From the NCBI GenBank assembly GCA_026874595.1, contig CM049316.1, positions 64,647,176-64,711,175 on the forward strand: a stretch of DNA of 64,000 nt. Direction: 5' to 3'. The position numbers and the translations under genes were made by a program. The notes beneath the pieces are model-generated. The model searched no databases and had not been told where the DNA came from. It was given only the letters and a program-made list of their open reading frames with translations. Origin of the DNA: Sipunculus nudus. Taxonomy: Eukaryota > Annelida > Sipuncula > Golfingiida > Sipunculidae. Of this stretch, positions 34,683-47,388 are shown piece after piece. Position 1 is the stretch's first letter; each line of letters opens with the position of its first letter.

Positions 34683-34862
34683 TCGGTGGCTGATCCAGGA
34701 TTTGGAAAAGGTCGGGTCCAACCAAGGAAGGTCTTTGGGTCCTGGGAGCGGGTCGGCTGCCTGGGCCGCAAAAAAAAACTTTAAACCTCTTAGAAAAAGA
34801 TTGCGGCTGCTGAAAAGGGATGGGTTCAGAACCTCCTGCCCGCTCCCTCAGGATCTCTTTCT
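34683..34862 (+). mobile_element. Small hAT-type miniature element, decayed
   Basis: The left end, CGGTGGCTGATCCAGGATTT, resembles the common hAT miniature-element terminus CAGTGGCGGATCCAGG and is followed by GGTCGGGTCC-type G-rich sequence. The right end near 34840-34862 (CCCGCTCCCTCAGGATC) looks like a decayed inverted counterpart. There is no coding capacity. Confidence 0.5.
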
Positions 34863-34945
34863 ATATACTCAGGCGATGGTATAAACTGACGAGAGCTTGA
34901 TAGTCAAGACATGAGCGTTAGTTTTACTTCTTCTTCAGAAATCGC

Positions 34946-35176
34946 TCAAAAACTTTGGCTCGGGGGCTGCATTTCAGATCTCATTGTTATAGAGTTTTGT
35001 TTCATTTGTTCCAAGATAAAGCTAATTTTACCAAGTAGGCCGTTTAAATTCTCTCTTTTCTTCTCTGCAACATCAGTTTTATTTTGTTTGTAAAAGAGGT
35101 CAACGCAAGCTTTGTAACAACCCCAGGCACGTGGCTCCATTGCGTTCAATGTCCATGAATATAAAGCAAACTATTG
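34946..35176 (-). other. Unrecognised minus-strand open frame
   Basis: About 74 codons without a stop, containing EPRAWGCYKACVDLFYKQNK and ending in QPPSQSF before a stop. An overlapping alternative frame starts at an ATG near 35257 (MKPLCTVHGERVSVNF). The composition is protein-like, but I recognise no family. The opposite strand is also partly open, which weakens the case. It is reported because it and the next frame lie in a repeat-poor stretch on the same strand. Confidence 0.15.
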
Positions 35177-35855
35177 AAAGATTCGTGATTCGAATAAAAT
35201 TGACTGATACTCTTTCTCCATGGACCGTACACAGTGGCTTCATTTTCTCTTTTTAGAAGTCAAAAACAGTTCTGATACATTGTCCAGGAAAACCAAAAAG
35301 AAGTGGATTTCTTATGCAAACCGCCTTCGTTTTTTATTACTGTTTTATCGAGACACGTATGTTTAGTCAGAAGAAGCATTTGTTACAGTAAACGTGTAAA
35401 ATTAATCAATTTGTAAATAAATGAAATGCCATTTAAATCGTTGTTATCTTATAACAATAGTATTTCATTCTTTGTTTTACATTTCATTCAATCTGTCATA
35501 TAAACCGATTGATTTTCAGTCAATCTGAAATTTACACTCATTTTGTTAATTGCTTGAATGAATGTATATCATATCTGTGCATCGGAAGGTAGATAAAAAA
35601 ACTACATTTTTTATTTAAAAAAAGATATGCTTGGTGAGGGTCAATAGCAAATGCTGCAACCTCTTAGTTTTCTGGCCTGTAGAGCCCTTTGTCAAGAATG
35701 CGCTGCTGGTGATAAGCGCATGTTATAACTTTATCCATTCCATCAGACGCTACCTCCATATTCTGCCGATTTTGATGATTAAAAAATAAATTTGTCAGAC
35801 TTCTAAACATTGTAAGGATTCTCTGATAAGGTTGTACATCACAAAGCCCAAATTT

Positions 35856-36149
35856 CTATTTCGTGAGCTTTCTTTTCACCATCGTCTTTTTGCTAGGCGA
35901 CATGACATCATGAATTGATCCCTTGTGGTTTCTGGTAATGTTATCAAGAACATTTTCAAGACCATTCAACCAGCGTCTCAAACGTGCGTTGTCTTGATCC
36001 AGAGCTTGGCCTACTTTGGTCACCCAGCGTAACAGAATAATCTCAGATATTGGACCAGGCATGTATCGGATGCTTTCGGAGCTTCGAAAAAAATTGTGAC
36101 AGATCAGGTATAGGTGATCCAAGGTCGGCTTATCACGCTGCGTATGTAC
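35856..36149 (-). other. Unrecognised minus-strand open frame
   Basis: About 97 codons are open from just after a stop at about 36150 to a stop at 35856. The frame includes RWVTKVGQALDQDNARLRRW and ends in the basic tail SPSKKTMVKRKLTK. No ATG lies at its head, so if real it would be a terminal exon or a relic. Charged, non-repetitive composition makes it one of the more protein-like unexplained frames. No family is recognised, and an AATAAA on the minus strand at about 35610 would be a distant polyadenylation signal. Confidence 0.2.
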
Positions 36150-37634
36150 GTCACGTCAAGAGGTATCTTTCGGTGAGTTATATCCTATTTATAAACTAGA
36201 TGACTTATTCTTCCTTTAGCCTCCCACAAATGTTCCTTTTATTGAGTTAATTCTCTGCTTGACACGAATCACTACGAATCGTCAAATGGATCAAGTTTAA
36301 GACCGCCAACGTAGTTCATTACTGATATGTCGCAAGAGCGTAGATCTGTTCAGCCATATTTCTTTCTGAATTAACTATATGGAATCCAAACATATGAGAG
36401 TATTATTTTGCTGTTAGAAAATCACCACATTTATCTGATTTTCCTCTGAGGTAAATTAAGGTTAGCTTTAGTACATTGTATAAAAATTATCAATATTTAT
36501 ATATGTAATATTTTTTCTCGTTACTGCCTGTGCAACAACGGGAAACGAGCCAGTGTCATTCGACTTGTTTTAGGTTTTCCGCTCCATGGGTTAGAACCAG
36601 CGTTTTTAGAACCTTTTTGCGGTAGCTAAAAAAAACCCTTAAATATCTGATTCCTGTTGATATGTTACCTATACCGCGTTCGGTCGCTGATAGGACCGTT
36701 CTGACCTGTCCTGTGCAATGAATGAGACGAGAATCATCTGCAGCGGGACCCTCAATCGCGCATAATGAAAGGAAAAATACACCAAATCTGAACTGTTAAG
36801 GCTTGATAATTTACTGCAATGGAAACATCAAATAGTAAATGACATTATGTTGGCTTAATACAGCTTCTTATAATACAGTATTTATGATAATTCCCTTAAA
36901 TATTAGACATGTATAGAGTATTATCTTGTCATTTATAAGGCATCACATCTTAACCCCATTACATGGCGGCCACAAAGAAGCATATGTGTCGTTCAAGTGA
37001 AGGCCTGTAATGATGAAGGATTTAAGGGAGTTTAAAGTGCGCACTCAAACAGCGTGTATCATGATATTAAATAAAACCATATTTGACCCTTGGTGTGTAT
37101 TATGTCACGAAATAAAACTTGCTTTCGGTCATTCCGTTCCTAGTTTGCACGAGTGCCTGCAGATAAATCATTGGTTCTCTCGTCCACGACGTTGTTTGAA
37201 TGTTACTTGTGGAAGGAATGTCAACTTGTGACCAAGACAACGTTCTCAAGAATGTGACTCAAGATATACAGATAAAAAATTTGAACCCAATACGATGAAG
37301 ATGTATTATAGTTTGTTGTGCTCAGCATTAGAGTCCATACTATTGCCTAGAAAGCTAATATTTTCTCCGAATTTCCAAATTATAAAATTAAAATCCAACT
37401 TTATCACTGACTCAAGTCACATTTATATTTTTTATTGAAACCTGGAAAACAAACAAAAGAAAAACAATCGGTATTTTCTGAGAGAGCATGTATATAGAGT
37501 GATTATTTAAACCCCATACGGCATAGGCATTTCCTCAATGTTCCTGTCGGCTTGTATTTAATCTCACTAATAAATAAAACTCGCAAGAATGGCTCCCTTG
37601 AAAAAACCATAGCAGACGATCGTTATCCGCGATG
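36150..37634. other. Intergenic sequence, no gene seen
   Basis: AT-rich; a 73-codon plus-strand frame at 37010-37231 has no recognised domain. Confidence 0.5.
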
Positions 37635-37965
37635 CGCATGCTCGTGAAAATGGCGCATTAGGCCACACTGCGCAGACTCGGATCTGCTGTCAATGGAATT
37701 TTTGCAGTCAAAATCTGACACCCACAATGCACCAGGGGCTTCTGAATACACCAGCGGTGAGGTTATAAATGTAGTGAACAGGACAATATAATCCGTTCCA
37801 GTGTGCAGGATAAAAATTGCTTCAAAGGAAAGTACATAAACAAAGTGTTTTCGTGGTAAGGACATTACGGAATATGTAAATAGAAGGTGTTTCTTTGAAA
37901 TGTACGTTTTGACGTTAGACAGTTGCGACAAGTGGTCGCGGCCGTCCTACAGTACCTAAGCAAAA
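37635..37965 (-). repeat. Dispersed repeat, minus-strand partner of 56630-57005
   Basis: The reverse complement matches 56630-57005 in order. Shared features are an ACTTGTC start, TACATTTCAA, AACACCTTCT/AACGCCTTCT, GTCCTTACCAC, TTCACTACAT, a CAGGTGCATTGTGG-like word, TCAGATTTTGACT and CCGAGTCTG.GCAGT. The 102-codon minus-strand frame here is not conserved in the partner, which argues against protein-coding selection. Confidence 0.75.
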
Positions 37966-40720
37966 GAGATTTTTTTTAGTAAGGGTGAGGAATGGGCTTT
38001 AAGTAACTAGAAAGTGACGATGCCAGTGTCCCCCAGTTTGAAGACGTGTCACCAAAGACATATTGTTTGTGTGACGTTATATAAAACCCATTACCTGTGG
38101 ATGGCTTCATAAAATCAACCATCTTCCTTACTTCTTTGAAAAAAAAAAATTAGTTGGTTGTGTCGTCTGTTTGAAAGTGATAAGGAGCCATTGTGAAAAC
38201 TTAAAAGAATATCGGAAATGGAGTATTTTGTATCAAGGCCCTAGTCTATTTTTTCATGGACCTGTGACTGTCAGGAGTATTACATTTGGAAGCCCTATGT
38301 TTGTTGATCATGCTGAACAGCTATATGCTAGTTAATGCCCCATTGTTGTGATTATCGCATTATGGTAATCAAAGGGACCTGTCAGTGTTGCAGCTGACAC
38401 CAAAAAATAAATAAAAAGAGAACATTTCAAAAGAAGCGGGGCGCCAGGATGCTAGATAGATATATATATAGGTGCCGATGACCGGGAAGCCATTCACGCT
38501 CTCGAGTCGCTTTGATAGTCCACTGGCATGTAACTTTCGACGTCTAGAAATTAACCACCGGAATAATTTAATAAACTTTCACCGCCTTTGTAAAGGGTTG
38601 TTCTATTGTCACCCATTTTGTCTAACCTTCTTTGTCTATCCATTTTTCTTTGTATGTTTACCTAAAAAGTTTGTCTATTATGTTTGTCATGTTAAAGGAA
38701 CGAGTTCATTAAGCCTCCGCACGTATGGAGGTGCAGTTTATCTTGTTTTATAAGGTTTTTTTTTTCTGAAAAAATGTTTGAGTGTAATGTTCTGTGGGTG
38801 GATTTTTTTAGGTCCCCAAGAATGCAAAACCACAATCAAAAAATTTCTTTCTACCACTTTGAACTTTTTTATTCTTATTTTTTCGTTTTTGTGAAAAAGC
38901 GGGTATTTTTAATCAAAAAGTGGAAGCTTTGCTCACTCCATGTATATAGGCTGGAGATCTTTAATTTAACAGCACAGAATTGTGCTACTGATTTAAACGG
39001 ACAAATTACGGGACCCAAACGGATATGAAGTAATGATGGGTAGCAGAAACAGGCAATGGCGTGTCCAATTCAGTTCCATGAATGAATAAACGGGATTTTA
39101 CAGGAAGGCCCTGCTGTCCTACAAGACAGCCTGTAGCCATCGTCGTTGTGCGGTATTCCTATTACTGTAGTTAAAAACATATTTGTGTGTGTGTGTCGGG
39201 GTGGGGGGGGGGAGAATTCGCGATTTTCCCCCTTTTCAATGTTTCGCGAGTGTTCCATTTTCGCGAGCTCACAATACAAAATTAGGTTTCAAGTACAGCA
39301 GTGTACTTTAAACACTTTATAGACAAGCCTCTCCCACAGGGTATTTATTCCTTGCTAGATATGTAGGTAGATACAAGAAAGATTGTTTTCAGTAGTTAGA
39401 TATAGTAAGCAGCCGTGTCCTGTGATCGGTCATATGTAATACCCATATATAAGGTAATTAAGTGATCTATCATGTACAAATGTAATAGCCAATCAAACGC
39501 CTTCCTACTTGTCCTAAAAGTATAATTATCCAATGACCCGTGTGTAAAAGGTCACGTGGGTCCATCTGAATTTACCCCTGACTAACCATTAATCAGTGCG
39601 GTAAGTTCAACCCTGACTGGCAAACATACATTTGTGAATTCATTTTATCACATAATATATGCACGAAATATTATTAACAAAAAAGGAATTTTTTTTACAC
39701 GATGGAGACGGATACACAAATAGATACACAGACAAAAGTGAAAGGTGTTGTATGTCTACATTATTAAAAATAGCTTGAGAAAAACTTGCTTACTTTCATG
39801 AGAGACTTGAAATAACTCAGGTTTAAAAAAAATATGATCTTTGTTTTATTTTAACACTCAAATATATTTTAAGGATCTTTCAGTTTCACTGAACGCATGC
39901 CGTGTGATTCAAAACTTTCTTAGCTGTAAAATTATGTATAATTTGAATCGTCAAGTCTGTCAAAATAAGATTTTGAGAGGGCTCAGATAGTCACCGTGCA
40001 ACCGTAATGCTTTTGGTTAAAAGAAAACTATTTCTTCTATTTTCCGATCACCGGATGAAAAGGAATTTAACATAAAATAAAAACAGGCGCCATCTTGAAA
40101 CTTGGTCCGCTGTTTTGAAGAAGAAAAACAATAATTCCGCATTTTAAAATAAAATTGGATCTTCGATCGAATCGTAAGAATGTTACAGTAATCAATTTAT
40201 ATCGTGAAACTTAATCACATTTGAGAATCAAATCCATGAAAATATTTTATTTGATATAATCACGCCATCCAGTATGTGCTTAATATATCCATTTATTTGT
40301 AACGGTCCACTGGGTTACGCATATAAGAAGTCCGTGAAAGGTTTTTGAGGATCAGTCACTAAATCACAGAACATCATCTGCTGAGACAGGCGATGTATTC
40401 AAAACTATACCTTACAAAAAAAATAACCAGACCAATCAGCCGATGGAATATTATGAAGTATGTAGTCAGAGAATAATAAATTATGCAGTGTGCATGCACC
40501 AATTGTTTTTCTCTTTTCCGGGCGAGTAGATCCATTGTCAATAAAAAAGTGCACTTACACTTTTACATATATAAATCATCTCTAACATAAATGGGTGGTA
40601 GGATGCCCAAGGCGAGGGGAGTATCCAGAATTAAGATGAGGGGATGTGAAGGGATTTTGGGATACCCCCTGTGCAAATTAATATATTTGCAGACACACGT
40701 ATACATAAACTCTTACACTA
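37966..40720. other. Intergenic sequence, no gene seen
   Basis: Contains a GT/G-rich microsatellite at about 39184-39212. The frames at 38472-39028 are T-rich and show no family signature. Confidence 0.5.
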
Positions 40721-40790
40721 CCACCCCCACACACACACACATATGTTTGTTACATATATATATATATATATAAATATATATATATATATT
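40721..40790. repeat. (AC)n and (TA)n microsatellites
   Basis: An AC tract at about 40724-40741 is followed by a TA tract at about 40752-40790. Confidence 0.9.
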
Positions 40791-43480
40791 CTTTTATAAA
40801 AACGTATTTGTGTGTCAATCAAAATTTAAGTTAATTTAGTAATCATAAGTATCCAATATTATCTTCAATTATGTCATGAAAAAATCAGAAGTAAATGTTA
40901 CAAATGAAAGGAAGCATTTGAAATCATATGCAAACATGACCTATTTTCAATGATTTAAAATCTGTTTCCATTCTATAATATTCACCAGCGGACATTTAGG
41001 GCTGGAATTAGAGATAACTCTATACCCACTGCTGCATGCTAGGTCAAATGCATAAGTTGCGTGGTCCCCTGCGCCACCTCCTGTCTATATATAGCCGTCC
41101 TAGCTCCGTCGTTCAAGTGAAGTTATAATATGCACTCATAGTCATTGGCAACAAGAACACATATGCGACCCTCACCAAATTAATCAATGGCTGTAACATA
41201 CCATTTGTTTCACCATCTCATTATTTAGTGCTTATATAAAAAAAAGACAACAATTCATGATTTCAATAATTTATGTGGTAAATAAATGGTAGCATGGTAG
41301 GCAGGATGGTTCGCTTAACTATAACATGTACCGGATATTTATTCAAAGTTTAAGACCAATTTTGATTTTGTAAACGCGTGCGTAGAGCATTAGATTATAT
41401 GAACTACTTTTACTATTTTATATGTATCTCCTCTGAGACATTGATTTTAAAATAATGGTTGACAGACCATATTCCGTAAAACTGTTAAGCAGGCATTTAA
41501 GAATTGCAAACATATCTTATTTAAACGGCTGTTTTATGGAATTTTTTACTTATCATGTCCAGGGATATATTGGTACTTTATAAGCTGAAGGGTGCTGTTT
41601 AGTTTATTAGAAAATACCCTTACGTTAAAAAGTGGGAGACATTAAACATTCCATTCTTCTTTAAATATTTCACTGGAGGCAATCTCATTTTAATATGGAA
41701 TAAAACATTTACCTGAAACAATATAAACACCGAGAAGTAAACCTTTACATTTTTCAATGTGAGGAATGCCACCTCTAAAGTGTTTCATTTTCTTCGTAAT
41801 TATTAAAAATACATTCTTCATCTTGAGGATTTTATACTTTTTGTATTCTAAAATTATATAAGATTTATGAGATTTATTGCATTACGTTAACATATATTTC
41901 AATCTAAATAACCTGGGAAAAAATCGCACGCCCAGAAGTATTTTAGAAGTATTTCATGAACCGTTTCTTCATATTTTCGACTTGATGTCCCTCACATCAT
42001 CCTGAAAAAGGAAAAAAAAAACAATAATTTTACCAGATTTAATATCTGACAAAGCTTAAACTTTAAGAAACAATTCTATAAAATTAAATGAAAAAATTTC
42101 TTCATAAACGTCATAAGTTATGTTAACGAGGACTTAATCTTCACCGCCCTGAGGTCTCGGATATATAGCAACATTCTTCGAATACGACTTATGTAGTATA
42201 ATTTTTCTGGGGCCTTTTTGAGACCATCATACAATGAGCTGAGATTAAACTCGATTAAATTTGTATGAAGAAGATTTCGCAACTTCGCGCAACAGATATA
42301 CCCCCCACCCAATCGTATTAATTATAATGCCGTTATATTTTGCAAATTATTGATCTTGATTCATTTTAATTATTCAAACCAATATGCATTTTTTTATTAA
42401 CCAACACAATACTTATCAGGCTATATGTCCCCGTTTAAAAAATGTGATTATTGCAAATTAGTATTATCAGAATATATGAATTTAAATAAAGAAATAATAT
42501 CTTTCAAGAAGATAAAATAATTAAATTTTGATTCGATTTCCTTTGTTATGTAGTGCTTATACCTGTTTATCAAACAAACTCTGTTATTATCATGCTTTTC
42601 ACTTATCAAAAACATACAAAAAAAAAGGAAAAAAAGGCCTCCCGCACTAATTTTAAAAAGTGCCTGTGGACCATTCCATTTTTTTGGCCTTACATAAAGA
42701 TCTTTTTATATATAAAAAATATCGGCGGCTTTACAACTGTACAACTTTTCTGCAAACAAAACTTTCTTTACTGATTAAAACTTTTTTTGAAACGGAGTCC
42801 ATGCGGGAAAAACAGTCAGGAAAAACAAGTAGTGAATTTGCGTGGGGGTGAATAACTAGGTAACCATCAGCATGGCCATGTCTTCAAACCTCCAACAAGG
42901 TGAATACGAATAGTGTTTTTCCATCTCTAAGAAACAATCAGCTGCATGAATTTCCTATTAGCTTTAATAATGGAGAGTAAAGAGAATCAATTGAGGATCT
43001 TGTTCATGTAAATGCAGGAGACAGAAGAAAAGAAGACCCCAATTTCCTTGTTTTGAGACGTAACGGGAGGCAGAAGCTGACCTGGTATTTAGCGACAGCG
43101 ACATGTGGTATTTTTCTTTTACATCAAAACACCTGGAAGAGTGGGATTTATTTGACAAAGAGCCGTAACGTCAGGTGGATTGACGGTTAACCTTTGCCGT
43201 TCCGCGCTTAACGACAGTAACATTTACACAGAGAGTGATCAGTATAGAATTAAATGCTGTAATTCATATGTTACCGGTGACACATGTTACATATGTTATT
43301 TTTTACGAATGAAAATTGTCCGCAAAGTCTGCCTTTTACTGACTGGCCAGATGTCTAGGTTATTTAAGTAATCAAACAACAGTTAATTTATTATATGTTT
43401 TATGTCATTTTTTATCAATTTTATTTTACAACAAATACTATTATTTTGACTAGTTTGATCTCTGTTTTTATAGTTTGCTC
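40791..43480. other. Intergenic sequence, no gene seen
   Basis: AT-rich throughout. TATATATA at 41086-41093 precedes CGTCGTTCAAGTG by about 25 bp, but no gene is attached. Confidence 0.5.
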
Positions 43481-43486
43481 AATGGA

Positions 43487-43533
43487 TGACGTCATTGCCA
43501 TAGATAAAGGCGAAGGTCGCCAAGTCGTATAAA
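43487..43533 (+). promoter_or_regulatory. CRE-like palindrome upstream of a TATA motif
   Basis: TGACGTCA (43487-43494) lies 33 bp before TATAAA (43528-43533), a spacing seen in cAMP-responsive promoters. No exon or reading frame follows, so this may be chance. Confidence 0.2.
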
Positions 43534-43689
43534 TGGGGTTACTCAAACAAGCAGCAAATTTGATAGTGCTAAATACCACGTGGGACCACGTATCGAACGC
43601 TAATTTCTACTTGTCTACTCGCATTTACCAAATATTACGCATGCAGAGCTAACGAATGCAGCATGATGCCGGGAGCGATACCATTATAT

Positions 43690-43765
43690 AGTAGGAGTGT
43701 AATGTATTGAAGAATCGATGCATTGAATTGCCCTCCATTAAATTTTAATCGATTATCCGGGTAAA
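43690..43765 (+). mobile_element. Possible hAT-like element end
   Basis: AGTAGGAGTGTAATGTATTG followed by AATCGATGCATTG and TTAATCGATTA. This TAGGAGTGTAA plus ATCGAT-rich style is common at hAT element ends, but the matching other end was not found. Confidence 0.35.
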
Positions 43766-45032
43766 GAGAGGAGGCCTATAGATTCGGGTTGATGACTTTA
43801 TTTTTATATTAACATTTGGGTCATTTTTTGGTGGGTGGATTTTTATACGTCCTCGAGAGTGCAGCACCATTTTTTTTCAAGTTTTTTTTCTTATATACAT
43901 GTTTTTATCAGTCACTATAAACATTTTGAGACATATTGTTATAGCTCGTGCTTGTCAGCTAAGCGTCATTATCCATGGGTCAGTTGTTTCTGTGTTGATA
44001 GGGATATATATGCTTTTATTCTACGTTGGTCGTGTTATCATTCCGGATGTCTCATAAATATAATACATTTTATTTATCCTTGCACAATTCTTTAAAGTTT
44101 TTTTTTTTCATATTTTGATAGTTTTGTATTTGTCATGTGATTTTATCTGATTACCAACAATTCGTAATTTAAGATGTATCTATTTGAAAGAAATGCAATA
44201 ATTAGCAATAATCATTCAAGGGGAAAATCCCTTCATTTACGTAACCTATTTGTTAGATTAACTTAATTGTTCTAAGAGTGATGATGTATTTTACGTTCAT
44301 TAACTTTATAAAAATTGCAGTTATTAGTCCTACATTTGTCAGCCAGTTAACACTTCCAGTGAAATTCAGTTTCTTAATGACAGTCCCTAACATTACATCC
44401 TCTGGTATTTAAGGGGAAATCATGGGTTCCTTTACGCTACTGCCACGCATATTTAGGAAATTGCACTTAGGAAGCTCGCCATGTTGATGACCTCAAAGGA
44501 GCTCATTGAATAACAAGATTTCCAAATCATAATTGATTATTATTTTTAATATTGCCGACTCTGACGTCATCCTGCTTAAAGAAAATAATATCTCCCTTTT
44601 CAGGAACTTGATACAAGTGACAGGAAAGTAGTTCTGTTATTAGAGAAAACTGTCAATAAAAGCATAATTCGTGGAAAAACATCAAGTTGTCACGCTTATC
44701 CTTCCACTGGGTCTTTATTACTTGTGACCAGATATGAATTTCCTTTTCAATAAATGATAGCTCGAGGTATTTCTGAAGAAAAAAATGCCAGCTTGTAATA
44801 TATTAATAGAGTTAAAATGACAGATTCAAACGGACAGGTTTCCGCAAAGCTGACATGAAAATATACCAATTAACTAAACGGTGGCCGGCATAAAAAATAT
44901 TACAACCAACCGGTGCCGCTGTCATTTTATCAACTAACTCAAATATATCATTATAACAGCGTGTGTAGTTTTACTCTGCACTTGTACAGGAGATCACGAT
45001 TTTTATGGTTATATATAATACATATTAGTGCG
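43766..45032. other. Intergenic sequence, no gene seen
   Basis: GTGGGTGGATTTTTATACGTCC at 43830 weakly resembles GTGGGTGGATTTTTTTAGGTCC at 38795, perhaps from a very old repeat. TGACGTCA is at 44562-44569. No gene was recognised. Confidence 0.45.
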
Positions 45033-45470
45033 TGGTGTGTTGATTAATCGATTATAAGATGATTGGTCGTTTTCTTTCATAATCGATTAAATCAATTGCA
45101 TTTTTGCATAATTTATCACCAGCGATTATGTATTTTAAGAAGTCATATTATCTCGATAAAATATTCTTAATCTGTCAGATGATATAAGAAAGACGTGCCA
45201 AAAACAGCGAACAGCATTAAAACTTAACCTTGTGCAATGAATAAAGTGCTGACAACCCTGCCATTACCTTGACCCTTCAACGTATGCCTACAAGTTAAAC
45301 TGTATATACTCGGTCGCTATCATATAATTCTATACAATTATATTTTTTTAATTATATTTCATGGTAATAATATAAATGGTTCGTAAAAAGATAATCCATT
45401 AATAATCGGTTATCAGTCGTGTTTTATCTTTCTATCATAGAATATGATTTTACAACCGATTCCTACCACT
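45033..45470 (+). mobile_element. ATCGATT-rich hAT-like element, copy 2
   Basis: The left end, GTGGTGTGTTGATTAATCGA, and CATAATCGATTAAATCAATTG align with the 9.85-kb copy. The middle shares GAACAGCATTAAAAC. The right end, AACCGATTCCTACCACTAAT, reads outward as a GTGGTAGGAATCGG inverted terminus. No transposase was seen. Confidence 0.6.
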
Positions 45471-46244
45471 AATACATTTAGCCTATAATGGCGATATATG
45501 GTGAAATCATGATGGTAGAGCCAATGTTATATTAATATATTGGTCGCAGGGGTAAACGCATGGTCAGTGATTCGTTGGTAGAGGCAATGTGTGGTAAATT
45601 AAATCACCTGTTCCGTTAGTTCCCGGGCCTGATTCAATTTCATACCCGGTTTACTTAGCTTTGGTTATGATTTTACGTCCATCGTCCATCTGGTCATGTA
45701 ACTCACGGAGTGTCGGATTGAAGATATACAGAAGGCCCTGGGTTCAGAGATCCTGGGAGGCCCAAATGAATTAGCACCTGATCATTTGAAGCATAAATCG
45801 TTCTCTACTCTTCAATGACAGTAGAACATTGTAGCATTGATAAAAAATTGTTAATAAATTTATAACTTTGACAAAAGCATGGAATAGATTACTTTGTATG
45901 TATAATTATACCAATTATAGTGAAATCGAGGATCCGTGCATTCGGTACTCCTATCAATATGTTTCTGGAGGCTCAAGGTGTGTTTCCAAGTGTGTATGCG
46001 AATATCCATGAACTGGCAGAAGTATATATATTTGTACGGTAGATCGAGCAGGCCTTCCACAAGAAGTTGGGGAAGTGACGTCATTTTACAATTTCACGCA
46101 GAACCTGTGCGTAAAATTCGCCGATTTTCATGCATATCCGCACATGCGTATACACTGACGAACACATGGAAACAACCTTGTTCAAAAATCTTATGTGCGA
46201 TTTTTCACGGATTAACGTATGGACGCGCACATGGAAACACCTCT
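45471..46244. other. Intergenic sequence, no gene seen
   Basis: A plus-strand frame of 152 codons (45936-46394) extends into the SINE relic downstream and shows no domain. ACACATGGAAACAACCTT (about 46162) and GCACATGGAAACACCTCTT (about 46227) form a short direct duplication. Confidence 0.45.
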
Positions 46245-46470
46245 TTAATGGGAAGCCCCACAGCCCTGTATCTCTCACAAACAAATGGGTCTGTGGGGGT
46301 TCCTCGATGTTATGACAATGAGCACACACCAATGAACCCCCAGTGGGGGAATCACCGGGCCTGGGCGACACTAAGATTCAAAGTAATACGATAGGAAGTG
46401 CTACCACCCTGTCACGTAGCCCAAAAATCGAAATTTGAAAATGCACATACTCAGATTACGAATTCAGAGA
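46245..46470 (+). mobile_element. tRNA-derived SINE, 5'-truncated copy D
   Basis: The body from TTTAATGGGAAGCC onward matches copies A-C (CTCTCACAAACAAATG, GGGGGTTCCTCG, GGCGACACTAAGAT, ACGATAGGAAG, CCCTGTCACGTAGCCC). The promoter-bearing head is missing, so the copy cannot be transcribed from its own A and B boxes. Confidence 0.75.
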
Positions 46471-47360
46471 AAACAGTATCATATTATGGCGTTTGCCGCC
46501 CCAAAAAATATATTTTTGAAATTTTGCGGCAATACATTAGTTTTTAGTCAAGATATATTTAAGTATATGTATGCTAATAATTCATATAAGATAATGGCAG
46601 AATGTTTATTAATTTTATCTTTTTTTTCAGGAGATCGAGTATCCATTGATAGTGGGGCCCCGGGTCGCATGCAGTGAAACAGCGTAACCCTAAGGGGTAG
46701 ATATATGTAATTCGGCATTCAGACAGATGCAGAACAAGATCTTTTTTTCTCGACATCTGCAATATCACGATTGATTTTGACTACTTTCAGAGCCGATTAC
46801 ATGATCATTGGACAAATTTGAATATTTGGACCTGGCGCTAAACAACTACCGCTATTGCAAAGTAAAATCCCACTCGGCAAACAAGCTGCATTTATATAAC
46901 GCAGATATCAATGCGGTAGACCTAGATGTGGCTCTGTATTATATAAAAACCCACAGGGCTCTGCCGTCATTTATCTAGTTGACGGAGAGCAAACAACTGT
47001 CTGTGCAGCACTTGTTGTGACCCTATAAATGTGTCGGATGCCTGTCCTAGTTAGCCGGCTCGATTGTTTCAGCCATCTTGCGCATGTGTTACACCATCAC
47101 TGCTAACATCATGGTCCATCCAGTTGAAATGTAATTAATGCACATCGCTGAAACAATTACGTGTGTAACCAGTGGTCCGGTCACGGAATCATTGTCAGAA
47201 AAAGGGGTGCGCAGACCATGCGCTCTGTCTGTAAGAAAAATTAGGTCAGAGGTCTGTTGCACTGACAAAGCCAAACCTGGGTCTAACCAATGCTGTATTT
47301 CATCATTTTCATACCCGAAATTTATTTTCTTTTTTTTTCTTTTGCCTCGAGATTCGTCTA
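46471..47360. other. Intergenic sequence, no gene seen
   Basis: A TATATAAAA string at 46940-46948 is followed by moderately GC-rich sequence. A 138-codon plus-strand frame at 47138-47554 runs into a T-rich tail and is not conserved with anything I know. Confidence 0.45.
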
Positions 47361-47388
47361 TTGTAGCGGCCGCGGGATCTTTTGCGTT

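Noticed and set aside
45936-46394. 152-codon plus-strand frame as a coding gene
   Set aside because: Its second half is SINE-derived sequence, the opposite strand is also open over 96 codons, and no domain is visible.
46940-47040. Promoter with TATATAAAA and possible start downstream
   Set aside because: Such strings are frequent here by chance (also near 2390 and 38074), and no exon follows.
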